From CAIKMD01 sp036490955 (lineage in GTDB: Bacteria; Pseudomonadota; Alphaproteobacteria; ATCC43930; CGMCC-115725): 26,691 nucleotides of DNA. Under the pieces are notes generated by a model that saw only the letters and a list, made by a program, of their open reading frames with translations, was not told where the DNA came from and did not search any database. The stretch is taken from positions 1-26,691 of the forward strand of contig DASXCX010000129.1 in the NCBI GenBank assembly GCA_036490955.1, read 5' to 3'. This document shows positions 7,056 through 15,474 of this stretch, piece by piece. The translations under genes were made by a program, and so were the position numbers. Every line of letters begins with the position of its first letter. Position 1 is the stretch's first letter.

Positions 7056-8078
7056 GTGACGCAAATCCAGAAAAATTGGCAAGAATTGACGAAGCCGCAT
7101 CAGCTCGAAGTACAGCCAGGCGACGATCCGGCGCGTATCGCGACCGTGATCGCGGGCCCGCTCGAGCGCGGTTTCGGCCTGACGCTCGGCAATGCGTTAC
7201 GCCGCGTGTTGCTGTCCTCTTTGCAGGGCGCGGCGATCACCTCGGTGCAGATCGAGGGCGTGCTGCATGAATTCTCGTCGCTGCCGGGCGTGCTCGAGGA
7301 CATCACCGATATTGTCCTCAACATCAAGGGTGTGGCGCTGCGCCTCCATGGCGATGGCCCCAAGCGCATGCGACTGCGTGCCAACGGCCCGGGCGAAGTT
7401 CGGGCGGGCATGATCGAGCTGCCGCACGACATCGAAGTCCTGAATCCGGATCATCTCATCTGCACGCTTGATAAAGGCGCGAAGGTGGCGATGGAATTCA
7501 CCGTCGAAACCGGCAAGGGCTATCGTCCGGCAACCGACAACCGGCCCGAGGACGCGCCAATCGGCCTCATCCCGGTCGACGCTCTGTTCAGTCCGGTGCG
7601 CCAGGTCAGCTACAAGATCGACAATACTCGCCAGGGCCAACGGACCGACTTCGACCGTCTGTCGATGTCGATCGAGACCAACGGCGCGGTGACCCCCGAG
7701 GATTCGGTCGCGCTCGCGGCGCGCATCCTGCAGGACCAGTTGCAGCTCTTCATCAATTTCGAGGAGCCGCGGGCCGCAACCGAGGAAGAGCGTCCGTCCG
7801 AACTGCCCTTCAATAAGAACCTTTTGCGCAAGGTCGATGAGCTCGAGCTCTCGGTGCGTTCGGCCAATTGCCTCAAGAACGACAACATCGTCTATATCGG
7901 CGATCTCGTGCAGAAGACCGAGAGCGAGATGTTGCGGACGCCGAATTTCGGCCGCAAGTCGCTGAACGAGATCAAGGAAGTGTTGGCGCAGATGGGGCTT
8001 TATCTCGGCATGGAGATCCCAAACTGGCCGCCCGAGAATATCGAGGAGCTGGTGAAGCGCCTCGAGGAACCGTATTGA
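7056..8078 (+). CDS. rpoA: DNA-directed RNA polymerase subunit alpha
   Basis: The alpha subunit dimerises to scaffold RNA polymerase assembly and binds UP elements and activators through its C-terminal domain. The N-terminal domain (about residues 1-230) has ERGFGLTLGNALRRVLLSSLQGAAI, VLEDITDIVLNIKG and the NTRQGQRTDFDRL region. A linker leads to the C-terminal domain, with ELSVRSANCLKNDNIVYIGDLV and RTPNFGRKSLNEIKEVL. I chose the GTG at 7056 (MTQIQKNWQEL, 340 residues) because GAGGG (7043-7047) lies 8 nt upstream. A GTG at 7041 in the same frame has no ribosome binding site. An 81-nt leader separates it from rpsK. Confidence 0.96.
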   Translation: MTQIQKNWQELTKPHQLEVQPGDDPARIATVIAGPLERGFGLTLGNALRRVLLSSLQGAAITSVQIEGVLHEFSSLPGVLEDITDIVLNIKGVALRLHGDGPKRMRLRANGPGEVRAGMIELPHDIEVLNPDHLICTLDKGAKVAMEFTVETGKGYRPATDNRPEDAPIGLIPVDALFSPVRQVSYKIDNTRQGQRTDFDRLSMSIETNGAVTPEDSVALAARILQDQLQLFINFEEPRAATEEERPSELPFNKNLLRKVDELELSVRSANCLKNDNIVYIGDLVQKTESEMLRTPNFGRKSLNEIKEVLAQMGLYLGMEIPNWPPENIEELVKRLEEPY

Positions 8079-8104
8079 GCCTTTAGCCTGATCGAGTAAC
8101 GAAC

Positions 8105-8536
8105 ATGCGTCACCGCATTCGAGGCCGTAGCTTCAGCCGTACGTCCGCACATCGCAAAGCGATGTTCGACAATCTTTGCCATGCGCTGTTGAAGCATGAG
8201 CAGATCACCACGACCTTGCCCAAGGCGAAGGACCTCCGGCCCGTGGTCGAGCGCCTCATTACGATGGGCAAGCATGGCGGTCTCGCCGCGCGCCGCCGGC
8301 TGATCGCGACGCTGCAGGACGAAAAGATCGCCGACAAGGTGATGACCACGCTCGCCGAACGCTATGGCAAGCGTGCCGGCGGCTATTGCCGTATCTACAA
8401 GGCGGGCTTCCGCCACGGCGACGCCGCGGCGATGGCGGTTATCGAGCTGGTCGATCGCGATCCCGACGCCAAGGGTTTGGATTCAGGTCCGGTCCAGACG
8501 AGCGAGGATGAGACCGAGGAAGCCGCCGCGTCCTGA
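8105..8536 (+). CDS. rplQ: 50S ribosomal protein L17
   Basis: This is a 143-residue L17 located near the polypeptide exit tunnel. The N-terminus MRHRIRGRSFSRTSAHRKAMF and the stretch LPKAKDLRPVVERLITMGK are diagnostic. The C-terminal ~25 residues after YKAGFRHGDAAAMAVIELVDRD are an acidic tail typical of longer proteobacterial versions. It closes the alpha operon, starting 26 nt after rpoA with no clear ribosome binding site, and is followed by a strong intrinsic terminator at 8565-8595. Confidence 0.97.
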   Translation: MRHRIRGRSFSRTSAHRKAMFDNLCHALLKHEQITTTLPKAKDLRPVVERLITMGKHGGLAARRRLIATLQDEKIADKVMTTLAERYGKRAGGYCRIYKAGFRHGDAAAMAVIELVDRDPDAKGLDSGPVQTSEDETEEAAAS

Positions 8537-8564
8537 CGCGGCGTCGCTCGGAACGGATAGTTGG

Positions 8565-8595
8565 CGGGCGTCCGGTATTCCGGGCGCCCGTTTTT
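8565..8595 (+). terminator. Rho-independent terminator after rplQ
   Basis: An 11-bp GC-rich stem (8565-8575 with 8580-8590, one G-T wobble) encloses a TATT loop and is followed directly by five T and then ATTT. This ends the ribosomal operon. The T run overlaps the stop codon of the convergent transporter gene. In the opposite direction the hairpin has no T tract, so it acts one way only. Confidence 0.85.
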
Positions 8596-9883
8596 ATTTC
8601 TGCGCGGATGGCCGCTCCTTGCGTAGCCGCCAGGTGCCAAGCGCGACGATGAAATTGGCGACGCCGACCACCAGGAAGATGTCGGTGACGCTGGCGCCGA
8701 ACTTCAACATCACGGCGCTGCCAAGTCCTGCTGCCACCATGAAGAGCGCGTTCCACACATTGTTCGCGGCAACGACGCGCGAACGGTGCTGGCTTTCGCT
8801 CTTCGCCTGCATAAGGGCGTAAAGCGGCACGATGAAGATGCCGGCGGCGACGGCGACGGCGGTCAGATCGACGGACACGCGCCAATTCTGCGCTAGGCTG
8901 AGGAACTCGCGCCCGCTCATCAACCCGCTGCCGATATGCCGCCCGTCGGAGAGCCAGAGATCGGCGGCGAACACCGCCATGGCCAGGGCGGAGATCGGCA
9001 CCAGCTTCAGCGAGATCTTGCCGCCGAGCAGCCGCCCGGCGAGGAGCGAGCCCGCGCCGATGCCGAGCGAGTTGAGCGTCAGGAACAGCGTCACGACCTG
9101 GTTGTCGGCGCCGAGCACGTCCTTCGCATAATTCGGGAATTGCGAGACGAGCGCGACGGCAACCAGCCAGAACCAGGAATTGCCGAGGATGATCCAGCGC
9201 ATCTCGGTGCTTTCATTGGCGTAGCGCAGTACTTTCCAGGTCTCCGCGGCGATGTTGGGGTTGATGCGCAGATCGGAGGCGCCGCCCTCGGTCCGCGGGA
9301 TGCAGAGGCTGGCGAGCCAGCCTCCGATCGCACAAATCAGCAGTGTCGCCGAGACGATCGCCGGTCCGTCCTGCATCAGGATCAGCAAACCGCCGGCAAT
9401 CGTGCCGATAAGGATGGCGAGGAAAGTGCCGGCTTCGACGACGGCGTTACCCGCCAGCAATTCGTCGGGCGCCAAAAGCTCGGGCAGGATGCCGTACTTT
9501 ACCGGGCCGAAAAATGCCGCTTGCACGCCAAGCAGGAAGAGGATCGTCAGCCCGATGCCGATGCCGCCGCCGAAGAGGAAGCCGCCGGCAGCGAGGATCA
9601 TCACGCCGATCTCCCAGACCTTCAGCGTGCGGATAAGCTGCATCTTGGCAAATTTGTCGGCGAGCTCGCCGGCCGTTGCCGAGAAGAGGAAATAGGGCAG
9701 GATGAAGAGCGCGGTCGCGATGGTGACGATGACCTCGACGTCGCTCGAGCTTTCCGAGCGGCCGTAGGCGACCTGGATCACCAGCGCGTTCTTCAGCAGG
9801 TTGTCGTTGAGCGCGCCGAGGAACTGCGCCACGAACATGCCGGCGAGCCGCCGCCCGAACAAAAGCCGAAGCTGCGATCCCAT
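8594..9883 (-). CDS. MFS transporter, LplT-like (lysophospholipid transporter family)
   Basis: This is a 429-residue, strongly hydrophobic protein consistent with the twelve membrane segments of the major facilitator superfamily. The N-terminal FLGALNDNLLKNAL and the central FFGPVKYGILPELL are characteristic of the LplT branch. That branch flips lysophospholipids across the inner membrane for reacylation and is often fused or adjacent to an acyltransferase/acyl-ACP synthetase (Aas). No such partner is visible here. It starts 2 nt after the acylphosphatase stop and has no good ribosome binding site, so it is probably translated by coupling as the last gene of the - strand run. The family is clear; the substrate is inferred. 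Confidence 0.82.
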   Translation of the reverse strand: MGSQLRLLFGRRLAGMFVAQFLGALNDNLLKNALVIQVAYGRSESSSDVEVIVTIATALFILPYFLFSATAGELADKFAKMQLIRTLKVWEIGVMILAAGGFLFGGGIGIGLTILFLLGVQAAFFGPVKYGILPELLAPDELLAGNAVVEAGTFLAILIGTIAGGLLILMQDGPAIVSATLLICAIGGWLASLCIPRTEGGASDLRINPNIAAETWKVLRYANESTEMRWIILGNSWFWLVAVALVSQFPNYAKDVLGADNQVVTLFLTLNSLGIGAGSLLAGRLLGGKISLKLVPISALAMAVFAADLWLSDGRHIGSGLMSGREFLSLAQNWRVSVDLTAVAVAAGIFIVPLYALMQAKSESQHRSRVVAANNVWNALFMVAAGLGSAVMLKFGASVTDIFLVVGVANFIVALGTWRLRKERPSAQK

Positions 9884-9885
9884 CG

Positions 9886-10164
9886 TCAGACCGTCGCGCG
9901 TTCGCTGAAATCACGGCTGCCGTCATCCTCAGCCGGCCCCGCGTCGAGGCGGTCGACGCGGGCGTGCGGCGGGCCGCGGCGGCATAACTCGGTCACGGTG
10001 GCGACCGTCGCTTCCTCGCCGATCAGCAGCGCTTCGACACTGCCGTCCTGCCGGTTGCGCACCCAACCGCGCAAACCGTGTCGGCGGGCGCAATGCGTGA
10101 CAAAGTAGCGGAAGCCGACGCCTTGCACCTTGCCGGAGATTTCGAGGCGGAGCGCGGCGATCAT
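9886..10164 (-). CDS. acyP: Acylphosphatase
   Basis: This is a 92-residue small alpha/beta-sandwich enzyme that hydrolyses acyl phosphates such as acetyl phosphate or carbamoyl phosphate. The signature GKVQGVGFRYF (residues 11-21) supplies the phosphate-binding Arg19, and GWVRNRQDGSVEA supplies the catalytic Asn37. The C-terminus is shorter and less conserved than in some members but contains the usual RVDRLD strand. The start overlaps the stop of the carboxylase alpha subunit by four bases (ATGA), so the two are probably translationally coupled. Confidence 0.93.
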   Translation of the reverse strand: MIAALRLEISGKVQGVGFRYFVTHCARRHGLRGWVRNRQDGSVEALLIGEEATVATVTELCRRGPPHARVDRLDAGPAEDDGSRDFSERATV

Positions 10165-12125
10165 GCGAATTCGAGAATGATCTGGTCGACGGCGAGGCTG
10201 TCGCCCGGATGTGCACAGAGCTTCTTGATCGTGCCGTCCCGCTCGGCACGGAGCACATTCTCCATTTTCATCGCTTCGATGACCGCCAATTCCTCACCCG
10301 CCTTCACTTCCTGACCTACCGCGACGGCGAGCGAGACCAACAGCCCCGGCATCGGCGAGATCAGATGCTGCGAGAAATCGGGCGCCGGTTTTGCAGGCAT
10401 GCGGGCTAGCGCCTCCGCCGCGCCGGGTGGCAGCACTTTCAGCTCGAGCACCGCGCCGCCGCGCTCTAGCCGCCAGCCGATGCCGACGCGCTCGATTTGA
10501 AAGAGCGTTGCGACACCATCGACCGTGCCGCGGAACAGCGCATCGCCGGGCCGCCAATCGGTCGTCACCTCTTGTCTCGTCGTATAGCCGGCGACGATGA
10601 CGCTTTCGTTGCGCCGGGTTAGCCGCGCCGGATAACGCGATTCGCCCTGCACGACGACCCAACGCTCGGGGATGACGGCGCCGGCGATCGCCGCGTCGTA
10701 CTCGGTCGTGATCCGCTGAGCCGCGGCGGCGACCGCGACGGCTTGCGCGGCGATCTCGGGTGACAGCGTCCCCCCTTTGAAGCCGCCGGGGAATTCCTCG
10801 GCGATGAAATCGGTCGAGAGCTTGCCTTCGCGGAATTTCGGTCGCGCGATGGCGGCGGAAAGCAGGCCCATATTGTGCGACACGCCGCGGATGACGAAAG
10901 CATCGAGCGCGCCGGCGAGCCGCGCGATGGCCTCTTCGCGCGTGACGCCTCGGCCGATCAGCTTGGCGATCATTGGGTCGTAGTAGATCGAGATTTCGCC
11001 ACCTTCCTCGACGCCGCTGTCGATGCGGACACCGTCGCCCTCCGGCGGCAGATAGCGCGTCAACCTCCCGATCGAGGGCAGGAAGTTGCGCCGCGGATCC
11101 TCGGCGTAGAGTCGTGCCTCGATCGCCGAGCCGTTGAGCTTTACGTCTTTTTGGGCGATCTGCAGCTTCTCGCCCGCGGCGATGCGGATCATGAGCTCGA
11201 CGAGGTCAAAGCCGGTGACCAGTTCCGTCACGGGATGTTCGACCTGCAGACGCGTGTTCATCTCGAGAAAATAGAATTTGCGCTTCTGATCGACGATGAA
11301 CTCCACCGTGCCGGCGGAGCGGTAACCGGCGGCTTTGGCGAGCGCCACCGCTTGCGCGCCCATCGCGGCGCGTGTCTTCTCATCGAGAAATGGACTCGGC
11401 GCTTCTTCGATGACCTTCTGATGGCGGCGCTGGATCGAACATTCGCGCTCGCCGAGATGGATGACGTTGCGATGGGCGTCGGCGACGATCTGAATTTCGA
11501 TATGGCGCGGCGCGGCGATATATTTCTCGATGAAGACGCGGCCGTCGCCAAACGCCGATTGCGCCTCGCTCGCCGCGAGACGAAAGCCTTCGCGCAACTC
11601 GGCATCGCCGCCGGCGATGCGCATGCCTTTGCCGCCTCCGCCGGCCGCGGCCTTGATCATCACCGGATAGCCGATCTCGCGCGCCGCGGCGGCGGCCATC
11701 TCGGCATCGGCGGCGGTGTCGAGATGGCCGGGCACCGTCGAGACGCCGGCCTGCTGCGCGATCTTCTTCGCTGCGATCTTGTCGCCCAGCGCGGCGATGG
11801 CGGCGGGCGGCGGACCGATGAAGACAATTCCGGCGGCTTCGATCGCCGCGGCGAAATCCGCGTTCTCCGACAAGAACCCGTAGCCCGGATGCACGGCTTC
11901 GGCGCCGGTCTCCTTGCAGGCGGCGACGATGCGCGCAATGTCGAGATAGCTCTCGGCGGCTTTCGGCGGGCCGATCCGCACCGCCTCATCGGCCTGGCGC
12001 ACATGCAGCGCTTCCGTATCGGCATCGCTATAGACCGCGACGGTGTTGATGCGCATGCGCTTTGCCGTCGCGATGATGCGGCAGGCGATCTCGCCGCGAT
12101 TGGCGATGAGGATTTTTTTGAACAT
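10161..12125 (-). CDS. pccA: Propionyl-CoA (acetyl-CoA) carboxylase alpha subunit, biotin carboxylase + biotin carrier
   Basis: This subunit carboxylates biotin with ATP and bicarbonate and carries it to the beta subunit; propionyl-CoA becomes methylmalonyl-CoA. The order is: N-terminal biotin carboxylase (KKILIANRGEIACRI, residues 3-17; HPGYGFLSENADFA; ATP-grasp glycine loop AAAGGGGKGMRI near 165; EMNTRLQVEHPVTE near 290), a middle domain, and a C-terminal biotinyl domain with EAMKMEN. Lys620 is the biotin attachment site. At 654 residues it matches bacterial PccA. It lies 18 nt after the beta subunit. A closely related methylcrotonyl- or acetyl-CoA carboxylase is possible, but the adjacent PccB-type partner favours propionyl-CoA. 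Confidence 0.9.
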   Translation of the reverse strand: MFKKILIANRGEIACRIIATAKRMRINTVAVYSDADTEALHVRQADEAVRIGPPKAAESYLDIARIVAACKETGAEAVHPGYGFLSENADFAAAIEAAGIVFIGPPPAAIAALGDKIAAKKIAQQAGVSTVPGHLDTAADAEMAAAAAREIGYPVMIKAAAGGGGKGMRIAGGDAELREGFRLAASEAQSAFGDGRVFIEKYIAAPRHIEIQIVADAHRNVIHLGERECSIQRRHQKVIEEAPSPFLDEKTRAAMGAQAVALAKAAGYRSAGTVEFIVDQKRKFYFLEMNTRLQVEHPVTELVTGFDLVELMIRIAAGEKLQIAQKDVKLNGSAIEARLYAEDPRRNFLPSIGRLTRYLPPEGDGVRIDSGVEEGGEISIYYDPMIAKLIGRGVTREEAIARLAGALDAFVIRGVSHNMGLLSAAIARPKFREGKLSTDFIAEEFPGGFKGGTLSPEIAAQAVAVAAAAQRITTEYDAAIAGAVIPERWVVVQGESRYPARLTRRNESVIVAGYTTRQEVTTDWRPGDALFRGTVDGVATLFQIERVGIGWRLERGGAVLELKVLPPGAAEALARMPAKPAPDFSQHLISPMPGLLVSLAVAVGQEVKAGEELAVIEAMKMENVLRAERDGTIKKLCAHPGDSLAVDQIILEFA

Positions 12126-12143
12126 GCTATCTGGTCGCGCGCA

Positions 12144-13676
12144 TCAGAGCGGAATATTGTCGTGCTTTTTCCAAGGATTGGCGAGGTCCTTGTCGCGCAG
12201 CATGGCGAGTGAGCGGCAGAGCCTTGCACGCGTGTCACGGGGCTGTATGACATCGTCGATGTAACCGCGCGAGCCGGCAACGAACGGGTTGGCGAATTTC
12301 GTGCGGTATTCTTCGGTACGGGCCTCGATCTTGCCGCTGTCGCCGAGATCGGAGCGGAAGATGATCTCGACCGCGCCTTTGGGGCCCATCACGGCAATCT
12401 CGGCCGAGGGCCAGGCATAATTCACGTCACCGCGCAGATGCTTCGAGCTCATCACGTCGTAGGCGCCGCCATAGGCTTTGCGCGTGATGACGGTGACCTT
12501 CGGCACGGTTGCCTCGGCGAAGGCGAAGAGCAGCTTTGCGCCATGCTTGATGATGCCGCCATATTCCTGGTCGGTGCCCGGCAGGAAGCCCGGCACATCG
12601 ACGAAAGTGACGATCGGGATATTGAAGCAATCGCAAAAGCGCACGAACCGCGCGGCTTTGCGCGCGCTGTCGATATCGAGGCAGCCCGCCAGCACCATCG
12701 GCTGATTGGCGACGATACCGACCGGATGGCCGTCGAGACGCGCGAAGCCGATGAGAATGTTCTTCGCCCAATTTGGCGTGATCTCGAAGAACTCGCTCTC
12801 ATCGGCGACCTTCTGGATCAGCTCGCGCATGTCGTAGGGCTTGTTCGGATTGGCCGGCACCAGCGTATCGAGCGAGGCCTCGGCGCGCGTCGCCGGGTCA
12901 TGTGTCGGTCGGTGCGGCGGCTTGCCGCGATTGGACGAAGGCAGGAAATCGAGGAAGCGCCGGAGGTGAAGCAGCGCCTCAACATCGTTCTCGAAGGCGA
13001 GATCGGCGACGCCGGAGCGCGTCGTATGCGTGATGGCGCCGCCAAGCTCTTCCTGCGTCACCGTCTCCTGCGTCACCGTTTTCACCACATCGGGGCCGGT
13101 GACGAACATGTAGGAGCTGTCTTTGACCATGAAGATGAAATCGGTCATCGCCGGCGAATAGACGGCGCCCCCGGCACAAGGCCCCATCACGACGGAAATC
13201 TGCGGCACAACCCCCGAGGCCAGCACGTTGCGCTGGAATACTTCGGCATAGCCAGCGAGCGACGCGACGCCTTCCTGGATGCGTGCGCCGCCCGAATCAT
13301 TGAGGCCCACGATGGGCGCGCCGACCTTCAGCGCCTGATTCATCACCTTGCAGATCTTTTCGGCATGCGCCTCCGACAACGCGCCCCCGAAGACGGTGAA
13401 ATCCTGACTGAAGGCGAAGACGGTGCGGCCGTTCACAAGCCCATAGCCGGTGACGACGCCGTCGCCGGGGACTCTCTGCTCGGCGAGACCGAAATCGCTC
13501 GAGCGATGCTCGACGAACATGTCCCATTCTTCGAAGCTGCCGGGATCGAAGAGGAGGTCGAGCCGCTCGCGCGCGGTGAGCTTGCCCTTGGCATGTTGGG
13601 CGGCGATACGGCGCTCGCCGCCGCCTAGCCGCGCCGCGGCGCGCTTTTCTTCCAATTGCCGCAGAATCTCCTGCAT
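12144..13676 (-). CDS. pccB: Propionyl-CoA carboxylase beta subunit (carboxyltransferase)
   Basis: This is a 510-residue carboxyltransferase of the crotonase superfamily that transfers the carboxyl group from biotin to propionyl-CoA. The N-terminal half has KLTARERLDLLFDPGSFEE, FSQDFTVFGGALSEAHAEKI, NDSGGARIQEGVASL and GPCAGGAVYSPAMTDF. The C-terminal half has FVDVPGFLPGTDQEYGGIIKHGAKLL and the oxyanion-loop region TRKAYGGAYDVMSSKHLRGD. GGGGGAG lies just ahead of the ATG at 13676. It precedes pccA, as in many alphaproteobacteria. No methylmalonyl-CoA epimerase or mutase is in this window, so the rest of the pathway must be elsewhere. Confidence 0.93.
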   Translation of the reverse strand: MQEILRQLEEKRAAARLGGGERRIAAQHAKGKLTARERLDLLFDPGSFEEWDMFVEHRSSDFGLAEQRVPGDGVVTGYGLVNGRTVFAFSQDFTVFGGALSEAHAEKICKVMNQALKVGAPIVGLNDSGGARIQEGVASLAGYAEVFQRNVLASGVVPQISVVMGPCAGGAVYSPAMTDFIFMVKDSSYMFVTGPDVVKTVTQETVTQEELGGAITHTTRSGVADLAFENDVEALLHLRRFLDFLPSSNRGKPPHRPTHDPATRAEASLDTLVPANPNKPYDMRELIQKVADESEFFEITPNWAKNILIGFARLDGHPVGIVANQPMVLAGCLDIDSARKAARFVRFCDCFNIPIVTFVDVPGFLPGTDQEYGGIIKHGAKLLFAFAEATVPKVTVITRKAYGGAYDVMSSKHLRGDVNYAWPSAEIAVMGPKGAVEIIFRSDLGDSGKIEARTEEYRTKFANPFVAGSRGYIDDVIQPRDTRARLCRSLAMLRDKDLANPWKKHDNIPL

Positions 13677-13709
13677 AGGCTCCCCCAGCCCAAAAATCCA
13701 ATCCTCAGC

Positions 13710-14408
13710 TTAGTCGGCGCGCAGCAAAGCGGCAAAGCGCGCGGCGAGGGCGATGTCCTCTTTCAGCGCGGCGCGAGTCTTGGTCTGCTCGGGATCTTCG
13801 CCCCAGCGCTCGATCTGAAAGGTCTCATCGAGTTGCGCCGCGGCGAAAGCTTCCTCGGCCGAAATCCGTTTGGCGAGCAGCGCGAGAGCCAGCACGACGG
13901 AACCGCAGGCCGTGGTCGCGAGATGGAGCGCCACCAGCTGCAGGGCGTCGTGCGCGGCGACGGCACGTTCGATCGCTGCGAGCGTCGCCGGCGTCTGCGC
14001 GATGGGCGTGACGCCTTGCGTGACGGCGAAAGCCGCGCCGATTCGGGCCTCAGCCCAGTCGAGGAGCGGCTGCCAGATTTGCTGCTGCCGCTCGACCAGC
14101 TCATGCGGCTCGGCAGCGCGATAGCAGAGCAGGTCGGTGGTCCCATATTTGGCGATCTCGGTGATCACCCCGGCGCGACGCGGCGTCACGCGGTCGAGCG
14201 CCGTGCTGACCAGCCGCGTCAGCGGCAGGCTGAGCGGCTTCACGATGATGTCTTGGCCTTGCCATTCGTCGGCAATCGCCGCCGCGAGCCGATGCGTGGC
14301 GACGCTCAGCGCGCGCTTTTCGGGAGTACGTAGCGGCTTGCCGTCGAGCTCGACGGCGAATCCGGCATCGGCAGGGACGACTTTGGCTTCCTTGTAGAAA
14401 CGTTTCAT
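13710..14408 (-). CDS. ATP12 family F1-ATPase assembly chaperone
   Basis: This is a 232-residue protein of the ATP12 family, which in mitochondria binds the F1 alpha subunit during assembly; the bacterial form is largely restricted to alphaproteobacteria. Visible features are the N-terminal MKRFYKEAKVVPADAGFAVELDGKPLRTP, then KRALSVATHRLAAAIADEWQ, PLTRLVSTALDRV, the CYRAAEP segment and LDETFQIERWGEDPEQ near the end. The ATG at 14408 overlaps the stop of the pseudouridine synthase by four bases (ATGA) behind GGGA, which is why I reject longer in-frame starts inside that gene. Co-location with rluC-type genes is common in alphaproteobacteria. Confidence 0.93.
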   Translation of the reverse strand: MKRFYKEAKVVPADAGFAVELDGKPLRTPEKRALSVATHRLAAAIADEWQGQDIIVKPLSLPLTRLVSTALDRVTPRRAGVITEIAKYGTTDLLCYRAAEPHELVERQQQIWQPLLDWAEARIGAAFAVTQGVTPIAQTPATLAAIERAVAAHDALQLVALHLATTACGSVVLALALLAKRISAEEAFAAAQLDETFQIERWGEDPEQTKTRAALKEDIALAARFAALLRAD

Positions 14409-15397
14409 TTCCCGGGCGCGAGATCGATAAACGGATCGCGTTCGCTCGCTTCCTCGAAGCCGAAGAAATCCCAGCTTTCGCGCATATGCGGCGGCAGCGG
14501 CGCGGTGATCGCGATTGTTTTGCCGCCGGGCAATGGCAGAGCGATGGCGCGGGCATGAAGATGCAGCTTCCTCGCTTGCGGCAGACTTGCGGGATGCGCC
14601 GCGGCGCCACCGTATTTGCCGTCGCCGAGGATGGGTGTGCCGAGCGTCAAACAATGCACGCGCAGCTGATGAGTCCGCCCAGTCACCGGCTCGAGCGCGA
14701 GCCAAGCGAAGCGATCGCCGGCGCGCGCCACGGTGCGATAATAGGTAAGGGCGCGATCGCCTTCCTCATCATCCGCGGCGACGCGCTCGCCGCCAGGCCC
14801 CGCCTGTTTGGCGAGCGGTTGATCGATCTTGCCCTCGCGCGGCTTGGGTACCCCGACGCTGATTGCCCAATAGACTTTGCGCGTCGCTTTGCTCCGGAAT
14901 AATTCGCCGAGGCGCGCCGCGGCCTGCGCGCTCCGCGCCAGCACCAGCACGCCACTCGTATCCTTATCGAGCCGATGGACGAGTCGCGGCCGTTCCTTTG
15001 CCTCGAACCGCAGCGCATCGAGAAGTCCGTCGAGATGGCGGTTGGTGCCGGTGCCGCCTTGCACGGCCAAGCTCTCGGGCTTGTTGATGACGATCATCTC
15101 GGCGTCACGATAGAGCACGCGCTTTTGCAGCAGTCGGGTATCGGCCGCGCTCGGCGCCGGGCGCGCCGGCTTGGCGTGCGCTGGGGGCGCCGGCAGCAGA
15201 GGAGGGATGCGAATACGCTGACCGGGGGTGATGCGGTCGCTGGCCTCGACACGCTTGCCGTCGAGGCGGATCTGACCGGTCCGCAGCAGTTTCTCGAGCC
15301 GACCATGTCCCAAATCGGGAAAATGCCGCTTAAACCAGCGGTCTAAACGGATTTCGGCGTCCTCGGGCGCCACGGTGAGGGTCTGGACGCCGCTCAT
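14405..15397 (-). CDS. rluC: RluC/RluD-family 23S rRNA pseudouridine synthase
   Basis: This is a 330-residue enzyme that isomerises specific uridines in large-subunit rRNA. An S4 RNA-binding domain occupies residues ~15-65 (IRLDRWFKRHFPDLGHGRLEKLL). The catalytic domain follows, with VINKPESLAVQGG, the active-site motif RLVHRLDKDTSGVLVLAR (catalytic Asp144) and LEPVTGRTHQLRVH near the end. A Pro/Ala-rich linker joins the domains. The exact target (RluC versus RluD or another paralogue) cannot be decided by eye, so the symbol is a best guess. The ATG at 15397 has no obvious ribosome binding site. Confidence 0.88.
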   Translation of the reverse strand: MSGVQTLTVAPEDAEIRLDRWFKRHFPDLGHGRLEKLLRTGQIRLDGKRVEASDRITPGQRIRIPPLLPAPPAHAKPARPAPSAADTRLLQKRVLYRDAEMIVINKPESLAVQGGTGTNRHLDGLLDALRFEAKERPRLVHRLDKDTSGVLVLARSAQAAARLGELFRSKATRKVYWAISVGVPKPREGKIDQPLAKQAGPGGERVAADDEEGDRALTYYRTVARAGDRFAWLALEPVTGRTHQLRVHCLTLGTPILGDGKYGGAAAHPASLPQARKLHLHARAIALPLPGGKTIAITAPLPPHMRESWDFFGFEEASERDPFIDLAPGK

Positions 15398-15474
15398 GCG
15401 CGCGATGTTAGCGATGCAAGAGCGGCGAATCCATGCCGAGGCGGATCAAACGCGCGGCGGGGCCGCGCTGACGG

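Noticed and set aside
10875..12212. 445-codon + strand frame opposite pccA
   Set aside because: It overlaps a certain biotin carboxylase gene; composition (Asp/His/Arg-rich) is that of an antisense shadow.
12438..13628. 396-codon + strand frame opposite pccB
   Set aside because: It is an antisense shadow of a certain carboxyltransferase gene.
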